Position numbers and translations under genes: made by a program. Source: Rhizobium sp. TH135 (GTDB lineage Bacteria; Pseudomonadota; Alphaproteobacteria; Rhizobiales; Rhizobiaceae). From it: a stretch of DNA of 64,000 nucleotides. Of the stretch, positions 51,712 through 60,208 are shown piece after piece (position 1 is the first letter of the stretch; each line of letters opens with the position of its first letter). Location of the stretch: positions 124,001 through 188,000 of the forward strand of contig NZ_PKRP01000001.1 of the NCBI RefSeq assembly GCF_002855515.1, given 5' to 3'. The notes under the pieces were generated by a model that saw nothing but the letters and a program-made list of their open reading frames with translations, was not told the origin of the DNA and did no database searches.

Positions 51712-52776
51712 TCAGCGTTCGATTACGACCGCATTGCCGGTCTGGGACACGGCGCCCGCGTTGGCACCCTGGACGGACTGGCTGTATTCTGCCGACTGCA
51801 ACACGTCGACGGTCTGCGAAGACCCATCTTCAGCCGTCGCTTTCAGGACAATCATGTTGACGTAGTTGTTGGAGTTCTGCGTGATGTTCGGCGAGGTGAT
51901 CTGCGTAAGCCCCTGAAGGGTCATCACCTCGACGCGGTTGTTCACAACCTGCTCGCCATTGCTGGAGGTCTGCTCCAGATAGCCGATGTTCTCCGCCTCG
52001 ATGTAATTGGCGATATTGGTGCCGTTCTGGCTGATCGAACCCCAGCGCGCGCCATCTTCAAGCCGCACGACATTGTTGATGATCTGATCGCCGGAAAAGT
52101 CGCGGATCACTTCATCGACGTTGCGCGCAACGATAATATTGCCGAGATTGCTCCCCTCCTGAACGATCGCACCCGCACCACCCGCACCCGTGACATCAAT
52201 CTGGTTGTCGACACGCTGCTCCGCCTGCTTGGTGAAATTCTGGGAGCTGAGCGCCACCGACTGCTCGGAATAGACCAGGTTCATGGTGTTGGTGCCCGAC
52301 TGGCGCAGCGTGCCCGGAAGGTCCGGCAGAACAAGGCTGTTCTTCGCGTGCTGCACCGAACCATCGGCGAAATACTGCTCGACATTGCCGATATCACCGC
52401 CGACGACGGCGTTGCCGGTGTTGGACGCCTCCTGTTCGAGCGTTTCAAGCGCGGAGACCGCATTCAGGATGATGTCATTGACAGAGAGCTGCCTGCCCTC
52501 GAAATCCTGGCGGACGCTATCGAGCGGCCGATCGCTGACATCGATGATGTTACCAGCATTGGCCGCAGTCTGGCGCGCCGACTTCGCAAGGGACACATTG
52601 GTCCAGCCGAGCGCCTGACTTGCATCCTGCTGCCCCTCAAAGCTCTGGACGATCTGCGCCGACCGAACAAGTTCCTGCGCCGGAATGAGCGCAAGCGGCT
52701 CAGCGACCGGAAGACCGGGCCAGGCAACCAGAACCGCGCATGTCACGACTAAGGAAACTCGATATCTCCGGGACAT
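51712..52776 (-). CDS. hfaD: HfaD-like repeat adhesin
   Basis: A 354-residue exported protein (signal to about residue 25) with a repeated beta-strand pattern. Six Q-x-[A/G/S]-x-N-x-x-N units are seen: QTAANAGN, QEASNTGN, QSGTNTMN, QEGSNLGN, QNGTNIAN, QNSNNYVN. They alternate with F-x-G/D-type turns such as DFEGRQLSVNDII and DFSGDQIINNVV, and the protein ends SQTGNAVVIER. This is the curlin/HfaD-type stacked-rung pattern of amyloid-like adhesins. ATG 52776 is taken as start; a GTG four codons up is possible. By context it is the client of the CsgG-like pore. Confidence 0.75.
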   Translation of the reverse strand: MSRRYRVSLVVTCAVLVAWPGLPVAEPLALIPAQELVRSAQIVQSFEGQQDASQALGWTNVSLAKSARQTAANAGNIIDVSDRPLDSVRQDFEGRQLSVNDIILNAVSALETLEQEASNTGNAVVGGDIGNVEQYFADGSVQHAKNSLVLPDLPGTLRQSGTNTMNLVYSEQSVALSSQNFTKQAEQRVDNQIDVTGAGGAGAIVQEGSNLGNIIVARNVDEVIRDFSGDQIINNVVRLEDGARWGSISQNGTNIANYIEAENIGYLEQTSSNGEQVVNNRVEVMTLQGLTQITSPNITQNSNNYVNMIVLKATAEDGSSQTVDVLQSAEYSQSVQGANAGAVSQTGNAVVIER

Positions 52777-52839
52777 CGGAACAAACACCTTGGCTCATCA
52801 TGAGCCAGGCCCCCACACATTCATCGACAGAAATGAAAA

Positions 52840-52865
52840 GGCCAGGCTGACGGATCAGCCTGGCC
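52840..52865 (-). terminator. Rho-independent terminator behind the twelve-repeat gene
   Basis: GGCCAGGCTGA, a 4-base loop, TCAGCCTGGCC, then TTTT on the minus strand. An 11-bp perfect stem 10 bp after the stop, so the twelve-repeat gene is transcribed apart from the HfaD-like gene. Confidence 0.88.
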
Positions 52866-52875
52866 AAAGCTTCAA

Positions 52876-53856
52876 TCAGTTCATGTCGCCGATCGAGTTG
52901 GCAACGTTGGTTGCGCTCTGAACGACGGCCTCGACGGTGCCATTGGCATCGATCAGGTTCGAAGCATTCTGAGAGACGAACGCGACCTGGCTGATGCCAA
53001 GGCCAACATCGATTTCATCGATCGAAACGAGGTTGGTTGCGTTGACTGCCGTCTGCTCAAAGTCCCAGATATTCGAATTGCTGCCGACGGAATCGGCCAC
53101 GTTGCGAGCCTTCTGATCGACCGCGGAGAACTGCGCGAGTGTGTAGTTCACGCTCTTGACCGAGACGCTGTTGATGACGTTCGTCGCATCCTGCGTGGAC
53201 GGAACGACCTCGCCGTCGACCGTAGCATTCCCATCAATCCACTTCTTGAACTGGATCGTGTTCAGGGCATCCTGATCTCCGACAGCAACCTGTTCGATCT
53301 TGTCGAGGTCCGGCGCATCCAGATCGACCGTAATCAGATTGGACGCATTCACAGCAGTCTGACTCACATCGAGGACGGTGTCCGCGACAGCGATGTCGTT
53401 CGTGGCGTACTGGTCAACAAATGCACCCTGCTTGATCCAGTCGAGCACGTTGGCTGTTCCCGGAATATCGTCGTCGCCGAGCGATACGGAGTTGGCAACG
53501 TTGGTCGCGCTCTGGGTCACATCGTCAATAGTGACGTAGTCACGCTCCATTTCCCACTTGTGCTTTTTCCAATTCCAGTCCCAGCTATAGCCCGATTCAA
53601 TGCTGTTCTCAGCATCCTGCTCGACGGCGGATTTCTGCAGGATCGTATCCAGGTTGCCAGCGCTCGCCTTGGAAACAAGGTTTGCCGCGTTTACGGCTTC
53701 CTGCACCCCTACTTTCACCTTGGTCACATCTTCGATGTCATTCAGGGCTTCCTGAATGCCGATCGCAAACTGGCTGATATCGGCATCCACGTCCGTCGCA
53801 AACGCCGACGTCGACGCCATCAGCGCCAATACTGAAGCTGCGATTACACTTTTCAT
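52876..53856 (-). CDS. Exported twelve-repeat curlin-like protein
   Basis: A 326-residue protein with a signal peptide (MKSVIAASVLALMASTSAFA). It carries twelve copies of Q-x-A-x-N at residues 35, 52, 80, 115, 149, 166, 195, 222, 248, 268, 296 and 313. Spacing is irregular but mostly either 17-20 or 26-35 residues, so short and long gaps recur. Copies fall into two kinds, e.g. SQTAVNASNLI / VQSATNVANSV and DQDALNTIQF / DQKARNVADSV. One insert (about residues 90-108) is Trp/Lys-rich. No Cys. The layout fits a stacked beta-solenoid or amyloid fibre. GGAGAGAGACC precedes the ATG; it has its own terminator. Probably exported by the HfaB-like pore. Confidence 0.78.
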   Translation of the reverse strand: MKSVIAASVLALMASTSAFATDVDADISQFAIGIQEALNDIEDVTKVKVGVQEAVNAANLVSKASAGNLDTILQKSAVEQDAENSIESGYSWDWNWKKHKWEMERDYVTIDDVTQSATNVANSVSLGDDDIPGTANVLDWIKQGAFVDQYATNDIAVADTVLDVSQTAVNASNLITVDLDAPDLDKIEQVAVGDQDALNTIQFKKWIDGNATVDGEVVPSTQDATNVINSVSVKSVNYTLAQFSAVDQKARNVADSVGSNSNIWDFEQTAVNATNLVSIDEIDVGLGISQVAFVSQNASNLIDANGTVEAVVQSATNVANSIGDMN

Positions 53857-54592
53857 GGTCTCTCTCCTCTGCTTCACCTATCGCCCCGATTTCAATCCGT
53901 ACTCAACCACCTCAGACAGAGAATAGGTCGTACCAGACAACAGAGCTTCTCACTCCCCCAGAGTCATTCTGGAGAATATCAAATAAATTCAACGATATTT
54001 TTCAGCCATACAGAAGATACGCGGCTTTTCTGATTACAGAACAAGAACGTTCGCACTCGCAGCAATGACGCAGCCACTCAATACAGCACTCAAACATAGC
54101 GATATTTCAATGGTTGCGTAACAATACTAGTGGCGAAACAGACTTCTGCCAATAAGATACAAGCACGCCTTCTTTGCTTGCGTCAATACTGTATTAACAC
54201 AAAATTAATGACGATAAATGACACTGGATTGCCGGTTTATTTCGTTTTCGAATCAGCCGCTTGAATATCTTTAGTTGCACGAGCGACTGAATGTTCCGCC
54301 AAAACACCCCAAAATTAGCGTGGTTTCGGCGTGCAAAACGAGCGCGTCGAGGGCTGCGCGACCATGCGTGCGGCGCGGTCGCGAAGTATCCGTCTGTTCT
54401 ACTGTCGGTCCTGCACAAGGCTCCGCCGCAGACGCCATCGCCCACCCCCGGCATTCGACGTAGGCTTGTCTGAGCCTTTGCCGTGGACATCCGCGGACGG
54501 GTTACGCTAGGCTTAGGGATGGTTTAAGGGGACGATCGGCGGGACCGAATTCCGGCCGCCTTGAGTCGACCAATTAGAGGGACGAAAAAGAC
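53857..54592. other. 736-bp spacer upstream of the repeat-protein gene
   Basis: No gene I can support. The left two thirds is AT-rich (about 53930-54240), as expected for the control region of a strongly regulated surface gene on the minus strand; the right third is GC-rich and leads into hupE. An open frame at 54194-54490 (minus) has no ribosome site and odd composition. Confidence 0.5.
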
Positions 54593-55165
54593 ATGTTGAA
54601 GCGCCTTTCATTCACCGCCGCCCTGCTCTCGCTGGCAGCAAGCCCAGCCTTCGCGCACCTGGATCCGGCAGCCCATGGTTCGCTGATGGCAGGCATCTCG
54701 CACCCGCTCTTCGGCGCCGATCACATCCTGGCAATGGTCGCTGTGGGTGTCTGGGCAAGCCAGATCGGTGGTCGCGCACTCTGGGCCGTCCCAGCTGCCT
54801 TCGTCTCGATGATGGCCGTTGGCTTCGGCCTCGCCGTCGCGGGCGTCGGCCTGCCCTTCGTGGAGCCGGCGATCCTCGCTTCGGTCATCGGCCTTGGCCT
54901 GCTGGTCGCCGCCGCCGTGCGCCTGCCGGTCGCAGCGTCCGCCGCAGTCGTCGGCATCTTCGCCCTCTTCCATGGCCATGCCCATGGTGGTGAACTGGGT
55001 GCCGCGGGCGCTCTGTCCTTCGGCCTCGGCTTCCTGATCGCAACCGCCGCCCTGCATGGCGCCGGCGTCGCGCTCGGCCTTGGCGTCACCCGCTTCGGCC
55101 CGGCTGTCGCCCGGATCCTCGGCCTCGCAACCGCTATCGGCGGTGCCGCGATCGCCTTCGGCTGA
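54593..55165 (+). CDS. HupE/UreJ family membrane protein
   Basis: A 190-residue protein with a cleavable signal (to AFAH) and six hydrophobic helices. The HupE/UreJ pattern HPLFGADHILAMVAVGVWA (residues 37-55) and the later FALFHGHAHGGEL (His-rich, helix 4) are present; these histidines are thought to bind nickel or cobalt. No hydrogenase or urease genes are near. A ribosome-like GAGGGACG lies before the ATG. A strong terminator follows. Confidence 0.9.
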   Translation: MLKRLSFTAALLSLAASPAFAHLDPAAHGSLMAGISHPLFGADHILAMVAVGVWASQIGGRALWAVPAAFVSMMAVGFGLAVAGVGLPFVEPAILASVIGLGLLVAAAVRLPVAASAAVVGIFALFHGHAHGGELGAAGALSFGLGFLIATAALHGAGVALGLGVTRFGPAVARILGLATAIGGAAIAFG

Positions 55166-55203
55166 CACCACCCTTCGGGCCGCCTAACGGCTCTTTCATT
55201 CGA

Positions 55204-55248
55204 CCGCCGCGAAGCCCGGTTCCATGCCGGAACCTTCGCGGCGGTTTT
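55204..55248 (+). terminator. Rho-independent terminator of hupE
   Basis: CCGCCGCGAAG (55204-55214) pairs with CTTCGCGGCGG (55234-55244), 11 bp perfect, with an inner CCGG stem in the loop and TTTT behind. Confidence 0.85.
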
Positions 55249-55297
55249 GCGTTTCGGTCCGCCGACAGACCGCGCCCGGCCAAGCGACGACGGCAGA

Positions 55298-55336
55298 GAA
55301 TGAGCAAAATATTCTCATTTGCCCATTTTATTTGCT
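55298..55336 (+). promoter_or_regulatory. Dyad operator upstream of the amino-acid transporter
   Basis: AATGAG (55298-55303) with CTCATT (55313-55318) around an AT centre, and an overlapping dyad GAGCAAAATA (55301-55310) with TATTTGCTC (55328-55336). Such nested AT-rich dyads about 75-110 bp before the first gene fit a LysR-type or similar regulator. Confidence 0.45.
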
Positions 55337-55410
55337 CTTTTCTCTCATCCCTCACGGGCTGCGATCTGCGAAGACGGCGATACCGAATTATGCAATGAAA
55401 GGACCTTCCG

Positions 55411-56184
55411 ATGCGTTGGCTCAAGACGATCGCAGTGGCTGCAACCCTGCAGACTCTCATTTTCCCGCAGGCCTTCGCTGGCGAGAACCTCGACCAGATC
55501 AAGGCGGCAGGCGTCATCAAGATTGGCACCGAGGGCACCTATGCGCCCTTCACCTTCCACAATGCCGACAACAAGCTTGTTGGTTTTGATGTCGAAATCG
55601 GCGAAGCCGTCGCCGCCAAGCTTGGCGTCAAGGCTGAGTTCGTCGAAGGCAAGTGGGATGGCCTGATCGCCGGCCTCGACGCCAACCGCTATGACGCCGT
55701 CATCAACCAGGTCGGCATCACCGAGGCCCGCAAAGAAAAGTACGACTTCTCCGATCCCTATATCGTTTCCAAGGCCGTACTGGTCGTCAAGAACGACAAC
55801 GACGAGATCAAGAGCTTCGAGGATCTTGATGGCAAGACGTCTGCCCAGTCGCTGTCGAGCAATTTCGGCAAGATCGCCGAAGCGGCCGGCGCCGAACTCG
55901 TCGGCACCGATGGTTTCGACCAGTCGATCCAGCTTGTGTTGACCGGTCGCGCCGACGCCACGATCAATGACAGCCTCTCCTTCCTCGACTTCAAGAAGCA
56001 GAAGCCCGACGCGCCGGTGAAGATCGCCGCCGAAAAGGCTGAAGCAGATGCCTCCGGCATCATCGTTCGGAAGGGTGATCCGGAACTGGTCGCCGCGATC
56101 AACCAGGCGCTGGCAGACATCAAGGCCGACGGCACCTATCAGAAGATCGCCGACACCTATTTCGGCCAGGACGTCTCGAAGTAA
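55411..56184 (+). CDS. Amino-acid ABC transporter substrate-binding protein (cystine-type)
   Basis: A 257-residue periplasmic protein: signal to about residue 23 (QAFAG), then a family-3 solute-binding fold: IKIGTEGTYAPFTFHN, LVGFDVEIGEAVAAKLG, WDGLIAGLDANRYDAVINQVGIT and YDFSDPYI. The order SBP-permease-ATPase and the sequence resemble the TcyJ/FliY cystine set; the ligand is inferred. First gene of a three-gene operon. Confidence 0.92.
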   Translation: MRWLKTIAVAATLQTLIFPQAFAGENLDQIKAAGVIKIGTEGTYAPFTFHNADNKLVGFDVEIGEAVAAKLGVKAEFVEGKWDGLIAGLDANRYDAVINQVGITEARKEKYDFSDPYIVSKAVLVVKNDNDEIKSFEDLDGKTSAQSLSSNFGKIAEAAGAELVGTDGFDQSIQLVLTGRADATINDSLSFLDFKKQKPDAPVKIAAEKAEADASGIIVRKGDPELVAAINQALADIKADGTYQKIADTYFGQDVSK

Positions 56185-56278
56185 TCTCTACCCTCCCCTC
56201 GAGGGGGAGGTGGGAGAACGCCACCGGTCGCAGCGGCTTTGCCTCTCGGTCGGGGCAAAAGCATCTTTGTTGTCCAAT

Positions 56279-56307
56279 GCGGCAGGGGCGCTTCTCGTCC
56301 CTGCCGC
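56279..56307 (+). other. mRNA hairpin between binding protein and permease genes
   Basis: GCGGCAGGG pairs with CCCTGCCGC (9 bp, 11-base loop) in the 160-bp spacer; the first part of the spacer (56190-56215) also folds (CCCTCCCCTCGAGGGGGAGG). Stems here often stabilise the upstream message so that more binding protein than permease is made. Confidence 0.5.
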
Positions 56308-56344
56308 AAAATCGTTTCGGTTCCCGTTCTCAAGGATACCCCCA

Positions 56345-57025
56345 ATGCCGCACTGGCTCGACCTGATGCTGACCTCGCTGCCGACCCTCTTATGGGCCGG
56401 TGTGAAGTTCACCATTCCCCTGACGCTGCTGTCGTTTGCATTCGGCATCACCCTCGGCCTGATTACAGCAGTGACGCGGCTGTTTGCGGCAAAGCCTCTG
56501 GTGCTGGTCGCGCGCTTCTATGTGTGGGTGATCCGTGGCACGCCGCTTCTGGTGCAGCTCTTCGTCATCTTCTACGGCCTGCCAAGCGTCGGCATCCTGC
56601 TCGATGCCTTTTCCGCCGCCCTGATCGGCTTCACGCTGAATGTCGGTGCCTATACCTCAGAGATCATCCGCGCCGCCATCTCTTCCGTGCCCAAGGGACA
56701 GTGGGAGGCGGCCTATTCGACCGGCATGACCTGGGGTCAGGCCATGCGCCGCACCATCCTGCCGCAGGCCGGCCGCGTCGCCGTGCCGCCGCTGTCCAAC
56801 ACCTTCATCTCGCTGGTGAAGGATACCTCGCTTGCCGCGGCCATCACCGTGCCGGAGCTCTTCCAGTCGGCCCAGCGCATCGTCGCCACGACCTACGAGC
56901 CGCTGATCCTCTATATCGAGGCGGCCCTCATCTACCTGGCGCTCAGCTCCGTTCTGTCGGCGCTGCAGGCGCGGCTCGAAACCCGCTTCGCCCGTTATGG
57001 CGGGATGCTGGAGGCTAACCGATGA
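56345..57025 (+). CDS. Amino-acid ABC transporter permease
   Basis: A 226-residue HisM-type inner-membrane permease with five to six helices. The EAA loop that contacts the ATPase is EAAYSTGMTWGQAMRRTILPQAGRVAVPPL. YVWVIRGTPLLVQLFVIFYGLP is the signature before it. Its TGA overlaps the ATG of the ATPase gene. Confidence 0.93.
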   Translation: MPHWLDLMLTSLPTLLWAGVKFTIPLTLLSFAFGITLGLITAVTRLFAAKPLVLVARFYVWVIRGTPLLVQLFVIFYGLPSVGILLDAFSAALIGFTLNVGAYTSEIIRAAISSVPKGQWEAAYSTGMTWGQAMRRTILPQAGRVAVPPLSNTFISLVKDTSLAAAITVPELFQSAQRIVATTYEPLILYIEAALIYLALSSVLSALQARLETRFARYGGMLEANR

Positions 57026-57777
57026 TCACGCTCTCCCATATCGTCAAGCGCTTCGGCGACGCGACCATCCTCAACGATATCTCGCTCTCGATCCCCGAGG
57101 GCAGCGTGACCGCGCTCGTCGGCCCCTCCGGCGGCGGCAAGAGCACGCTGTTGCGCTCCATCAATCTTCTCGAGCAGCCGACATCCGGCAGGGTGCAGAT
57201 CGGCGCGCACGGGATCGACTTCACGCCGGGGCGCAAGGTTGCCTTTGCGGAACTCCAGAAGATCCGTTGCGAGACCGGCATGGTCTTCCAGAACTTCCAG
57301 CTTTTCCCGCATCGGACCGCGATCGAGAATGTCATGGAGGGCCTGATCACGGTGCAGAAATGGCCGCGCGACAAGGCCCATGCCCGCGCCACAGAGCTTC
57401 TGCAAAAGGTCGGCATGGCCCACAAGGCTGATGCCTGGCCGTCGGAACTGTCAGGCGGCCAGCAGCAGCGCGTGGCGATCGCACGTGCCCTGGCGCCTTC
57501 CCCGAAAGTCCTGCTTTGCGACGAGCCGACCTCAGCGCTTGATCCGGAACTGGCCGGCGAGGTGGTCGACGTGTTGAGCCAGCTGGCGGCCGAGGGCACG
57601 ACCATGGTCATCGCCACCCACGACCTTCGCCTTGCCTCGAAGATCGCAAGCCAGGTGGTGTTTCTGGAGGCGGGCGTCGTGGTCGAAACCGGGACCGGCG
57701 AGCAGATCTTCCGCAATCCTGAGCGCGAGCGCACGAAGCGCTTCGTCTCCTCGATCAGCGCCGCCCAGGCCCTCTGA
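57022..57777 (+). CDS. Amino-acid ABC transporter ATPase
   Basis: A 251-residue ATPase: Walker A GPSGGGKSTLL, signature LSGGQQQRVAIARAL, Walker B VLLCDEPTSALDPEL and switch HDL (ATHDLRLA). Translation is coupled to the permease through an ATGA overlap. Confidence 0.94.
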   Translation: MITLSHIVKRFGDATILNDISLSIPEGSVTALVGPSGGGKSTLLRSINLLEQPTSGRVQIGAHGIDFTPGRKVAFAELQKIRCETGMVFQNFQLFPHRTAIENVMEGLITVQKWPRDKAHARATELLQKVGMAHKADAWPSELSGGQQQRVAIARALAPSPKVLLCDEPTSALDPELAGEVVDVLSQLAAEGTTMVIATHDLRLASKIASQVVFLEAGVVVETGTGEQIFRNPERERTKRFVSSISAAQAL

Positions 57778-57823
57778 TCGAGGGCGCTCGACGCGCCGCA
57801 GCCGACGACAAAGAAATACGAGG

Positions 57824-57853
57824 AAGGGCGGCGCGAGGGATCGCGCCGCCCTT
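57824..57853. terminator. Strong hairpin between convergent ABC and MCP genes
   Basis: A perfect 13-bp stem AAGGGCGGCGCGA / TCGCGCCGCCCTT with a 4-base loop lies between the ends of the two genes. T-runs are short (TT at the ends), but it probably ends both transcripts. Confidence 0.75.
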
Positions 57854-57885
57854 CTCATGTGTTCGATCGGAGCTGATCCGATGGA

Positions 57886-59811
57886 TCAGAACTCCTGCCA
57901 ATCACCATTGACCGCGGCATTGCCGTGGAAGGCAGTGGCCAGCTTGCGCCCCAGCGCCTTGGCCGGCGACGGCCGATGGGTCTCTGCAGCAGTGGGCGCA
58001 CGGGGACGCGACGCAACGGGCGTGCCGTGGTCGACCACGCGGAACTGGGCGAGAAGACCGTTCAGGGCCACGACTTCCTGCGCCAGACCGTAGCTCGCAG
58101 CCGTCGTCTCTTCGACCATGGCGGCGTTCTTCTGCGTGTCCTGGTCCATCTGGTTCACAGCCGTGTTGATCTGCTGCAGGCCCGACGACTGCTCCTGGGC
58201 AGATTCGACGATGGCAAGCACATGGCGGTTGATTTCCTGGACTTCAGCAACGATCGTTTCCAGCGCCTTGCCGGTATGGCCAACCAACTGCACGCCTTCC
58301 TGAACCTGCTCGTTGGAGGTCGTGATCAGCGACTTGATCTCCTTCGCAGCGGTGGCAGAGCGCTGAGCAAGTTCACGCACTTCCTGAGCAACAACCGCAA
58401 AGCCCTTGCCAGCTTCGCCAGCGCGGGCAGCCTCCACGCCGGCATTCAGCGCCAGCAGGTTCGTCTGGAAGGCGATTTCGTCGATTACGCCGATGATATT
58501 GGAGATCGACTGTGAGGACTGCTCGATCTTCTCCATCGCAATGACGGCGCGGCGGACGATATCGCCCGATTCCTCGGCACCAGACTTGGCGCGCGAGACG
58601 AGCTGGCCCGCTTCCTGGGCGCGCTTGGTCGAATCCTTGACCGTGGTGGTGATTTCCTCAAGTGCTGCAGCCGTCTCTTCGACGGCAGCGGCCTGCTGTT
58701 CGGTGCGCTTGGAGAGATCGTCTGCGGCAGACTTGATCTCGTTCGAGCCCGCATCGATGCCACGGGCATTGGCCGCGACCCGCGACAGCGTATCCTCAAG
58801 CTTCGAGGCCGAGTTGTTGAAGTCCGTGCGCACGCCGTCGAGCGAGGCGACGAAGGGCTGCTGGATGCGGAAGGAAAGGTCCCCCTCGGCAAGCTTCGAC
58901 AAGGCGAGCGCCAGATTGTCGACCGCAAACTTCACGTCCTCGGTTTCCCGCAGCGACTGCTCGTGGCGGACCAGGCGCTCCTGTTCGCTCATGCTGCGAT
59001 TGGCCTCGGCCTCCCGCTCGAGGCGAACGCGATCCTTGGCATTGGCGCGGAAGATTTCCGCGGCCTGGGCGATCTGGCCGATTTCGTCCGACCGGTCGAG
59101 GCCTGGAATATCCTCCTCGACATTGCCGGCAGCGAGACCGGCAAGGCGGGCGCGCAGGCGAAGCATCGGCCCCGTGATCCCGACCTGGGAGATATAGAGC
59201 GCGACGGCAAAGGCGATGACGAGGCCGATGGCGACACCAGCCACGCTGGACCAGGTGGTCGACTGAACGGAAGCGCCGAGTGCTGCCGTGCCATCGGTCA
59301 GCAGAGCCTGCATGGCCTGATTGTGATTGCCGCTGAGGGTAGAGAGCTGGCCGAACAGCTCTTCATGCTGGCTCTGCAGTTCGGTGACCTTCGCAGTATC
59401 ACCGGCTGCGGCAGCGGCCAGCATCTGGTCGAGATTGTCCTTCAACTCGCCGACAAATCCGACCAGCTCCTTCATGGCATCCGCCCGGCTCGGCAGTTCA
59501 TTGCTGACCCGGCCGTAACGCTCATAGGCCGTCTTGAAGTTCTTCTCGTAGCGCTCGCCCAGAGCCTTGTACGCTTCGGACTTCGGATCCATGTCGGCCA
59601 TGCGCAGCGACATCGAGACGGAGGTCCAGATGGCAGCGGAGGCGCGTGCACCGAGGATCGTCAGATCGGTCTCGCGGGTGAGCAGGCTCTGATAGCTCTG
59701 GTTTGTGGAGTTGAGGGCGACCGCCAGCCAGGCGGAGGTGGCGGTAGACATGATTGCCAGAACGAGCAGGGCGCACAGCACCTTGCTTCGGATCGTGAGC
59801 TTTTCCAACAT
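57886..59811 (-). CDS. Methyl-accepting chemotaxis protein
   Basis: A 641-residue chemoreceptor. First helix at residues 10-32, a periplasmic four-helix-type sensor with a helical repeat to about 188, second helix at about 190-212, HAMP, then a long signalling coiled coil whose tip FAVVAQEVRELAQRSATAAKEIKSLI binds CheA/CheW. It ends DWQEF, the tether for CheR/CheB methylation enzymes. AAAGGA stands before the ATG at 59811. Ligand unknown. Confidence 0.95.
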   Translation of the reverse strand: MLEKLTIRSKVLCALLVLAIMSTATSAWLAVALNSTNQSYQSLLTRETDLTILGARASAAIWTSVSMSLRMADMDPKSEAYKALGERYEKNFKTAYERYGRVSNELPSRADAMKELVGFVGELKDNLDQMLAAAAAGDTAKVTELQSQHEELFGQLSTLSGNHNQAMQALLTDGTAALGASVQSTTWSSVAGVAIGLVIAFAVALYISQVGITGPMLRLRARLAGLAAGNVEEDIPGLDRSDEIGQIAQAAEIFRANAKDRVRLEREAEANRSMSEQERLVRHEQSLRETEDVKFAVDNLALALSKLAEGDLSFRIQQPFVASLDGVRTDFNNSASKLEDTLSRVAANARGIDAGSNEIKSAADDLSKRTEQQAAAVEETAAALEEITTTVKDSTKRAQEAGQLVSRAKSGAEESGDIVRRAVIAMEKIEQSSQSISNIIGVIDEIAFQTNLLALNAGVEAARAGEAGKGFAVVAQEVRELAQRSATAAKEIKSLITTSNEQVQEGVQLVGHTGKALETIVAEVQEINRHVLAIVESAQEQSSGLQQINTAVNQMDQDTQKNAAMVEETTAASYGLAQEVVALNGLLAQFRVVDHGTPVASRPRAPTAAETHRPSPAKALGRKLATAFHGNAAVNGDWQEF

Positions 59812-60208
59812 GAAGTGTTCCTTTCGGGCACGAATAACGTGGAGCCAGGGCGCAGGACGTCGCGCCGCCGCCGCATGCGACTGCGGCACCGATCGGACAC
59901 CATTCGCAGGTAAGGCTGCGCTTTTGACGCCCCTGAACCACAAATCAAAAAAAGTTGGGAAGCCCATTCATTGGGCCAAAGAACGAGACCTGCGGTGACC
60001 GGAAGCACACTGCCCGACAGGATCTCAGAAGTGAAAACCCGTCACGACCGGCATGTCCGTCGGAGGTCAACCGCGGAGAACAAGGACTGTCCGGAAGATG
60101 CTGTCATCCGCAACCATCTGTCGAACGAACGAATATCGAGATATCGTGAACAAATGGTTAGACCCGGCGCCTTCGGTTGTGTCCGGAGCAGCACTCGCCC
60201 TCTGGATA
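59812..60208. other. 397-bp spacer upstream of the chemoreceptor gene
   Basis: No gene or strong hairpin found. It must hold the promoter for the chemoreceptor gene on the minus strand. Small frames on both strands are without ribosome sites. Confidence 0.45.

Noticed and set aside
49760-53856. A standard curli (csgBAC-csgDEFG) operon
   Set aside because: Only a CsgG-type pore is present, there is no CsgD/E/F/B, and subunit repeats differ from curlin; Hfa-like is the better reading.
54194-54490. A 98-codon minus-strand frame upstream of the fibre genes
   Set aside because: No ribosome site and it crosses an abrupt composition change; no family features.
54480-54592. A cobalamin riboswitch upstream of the HupE/UreJ gene
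   Set aside because: HupE homologues can carry one, but the B12-box core was not found in the leader.
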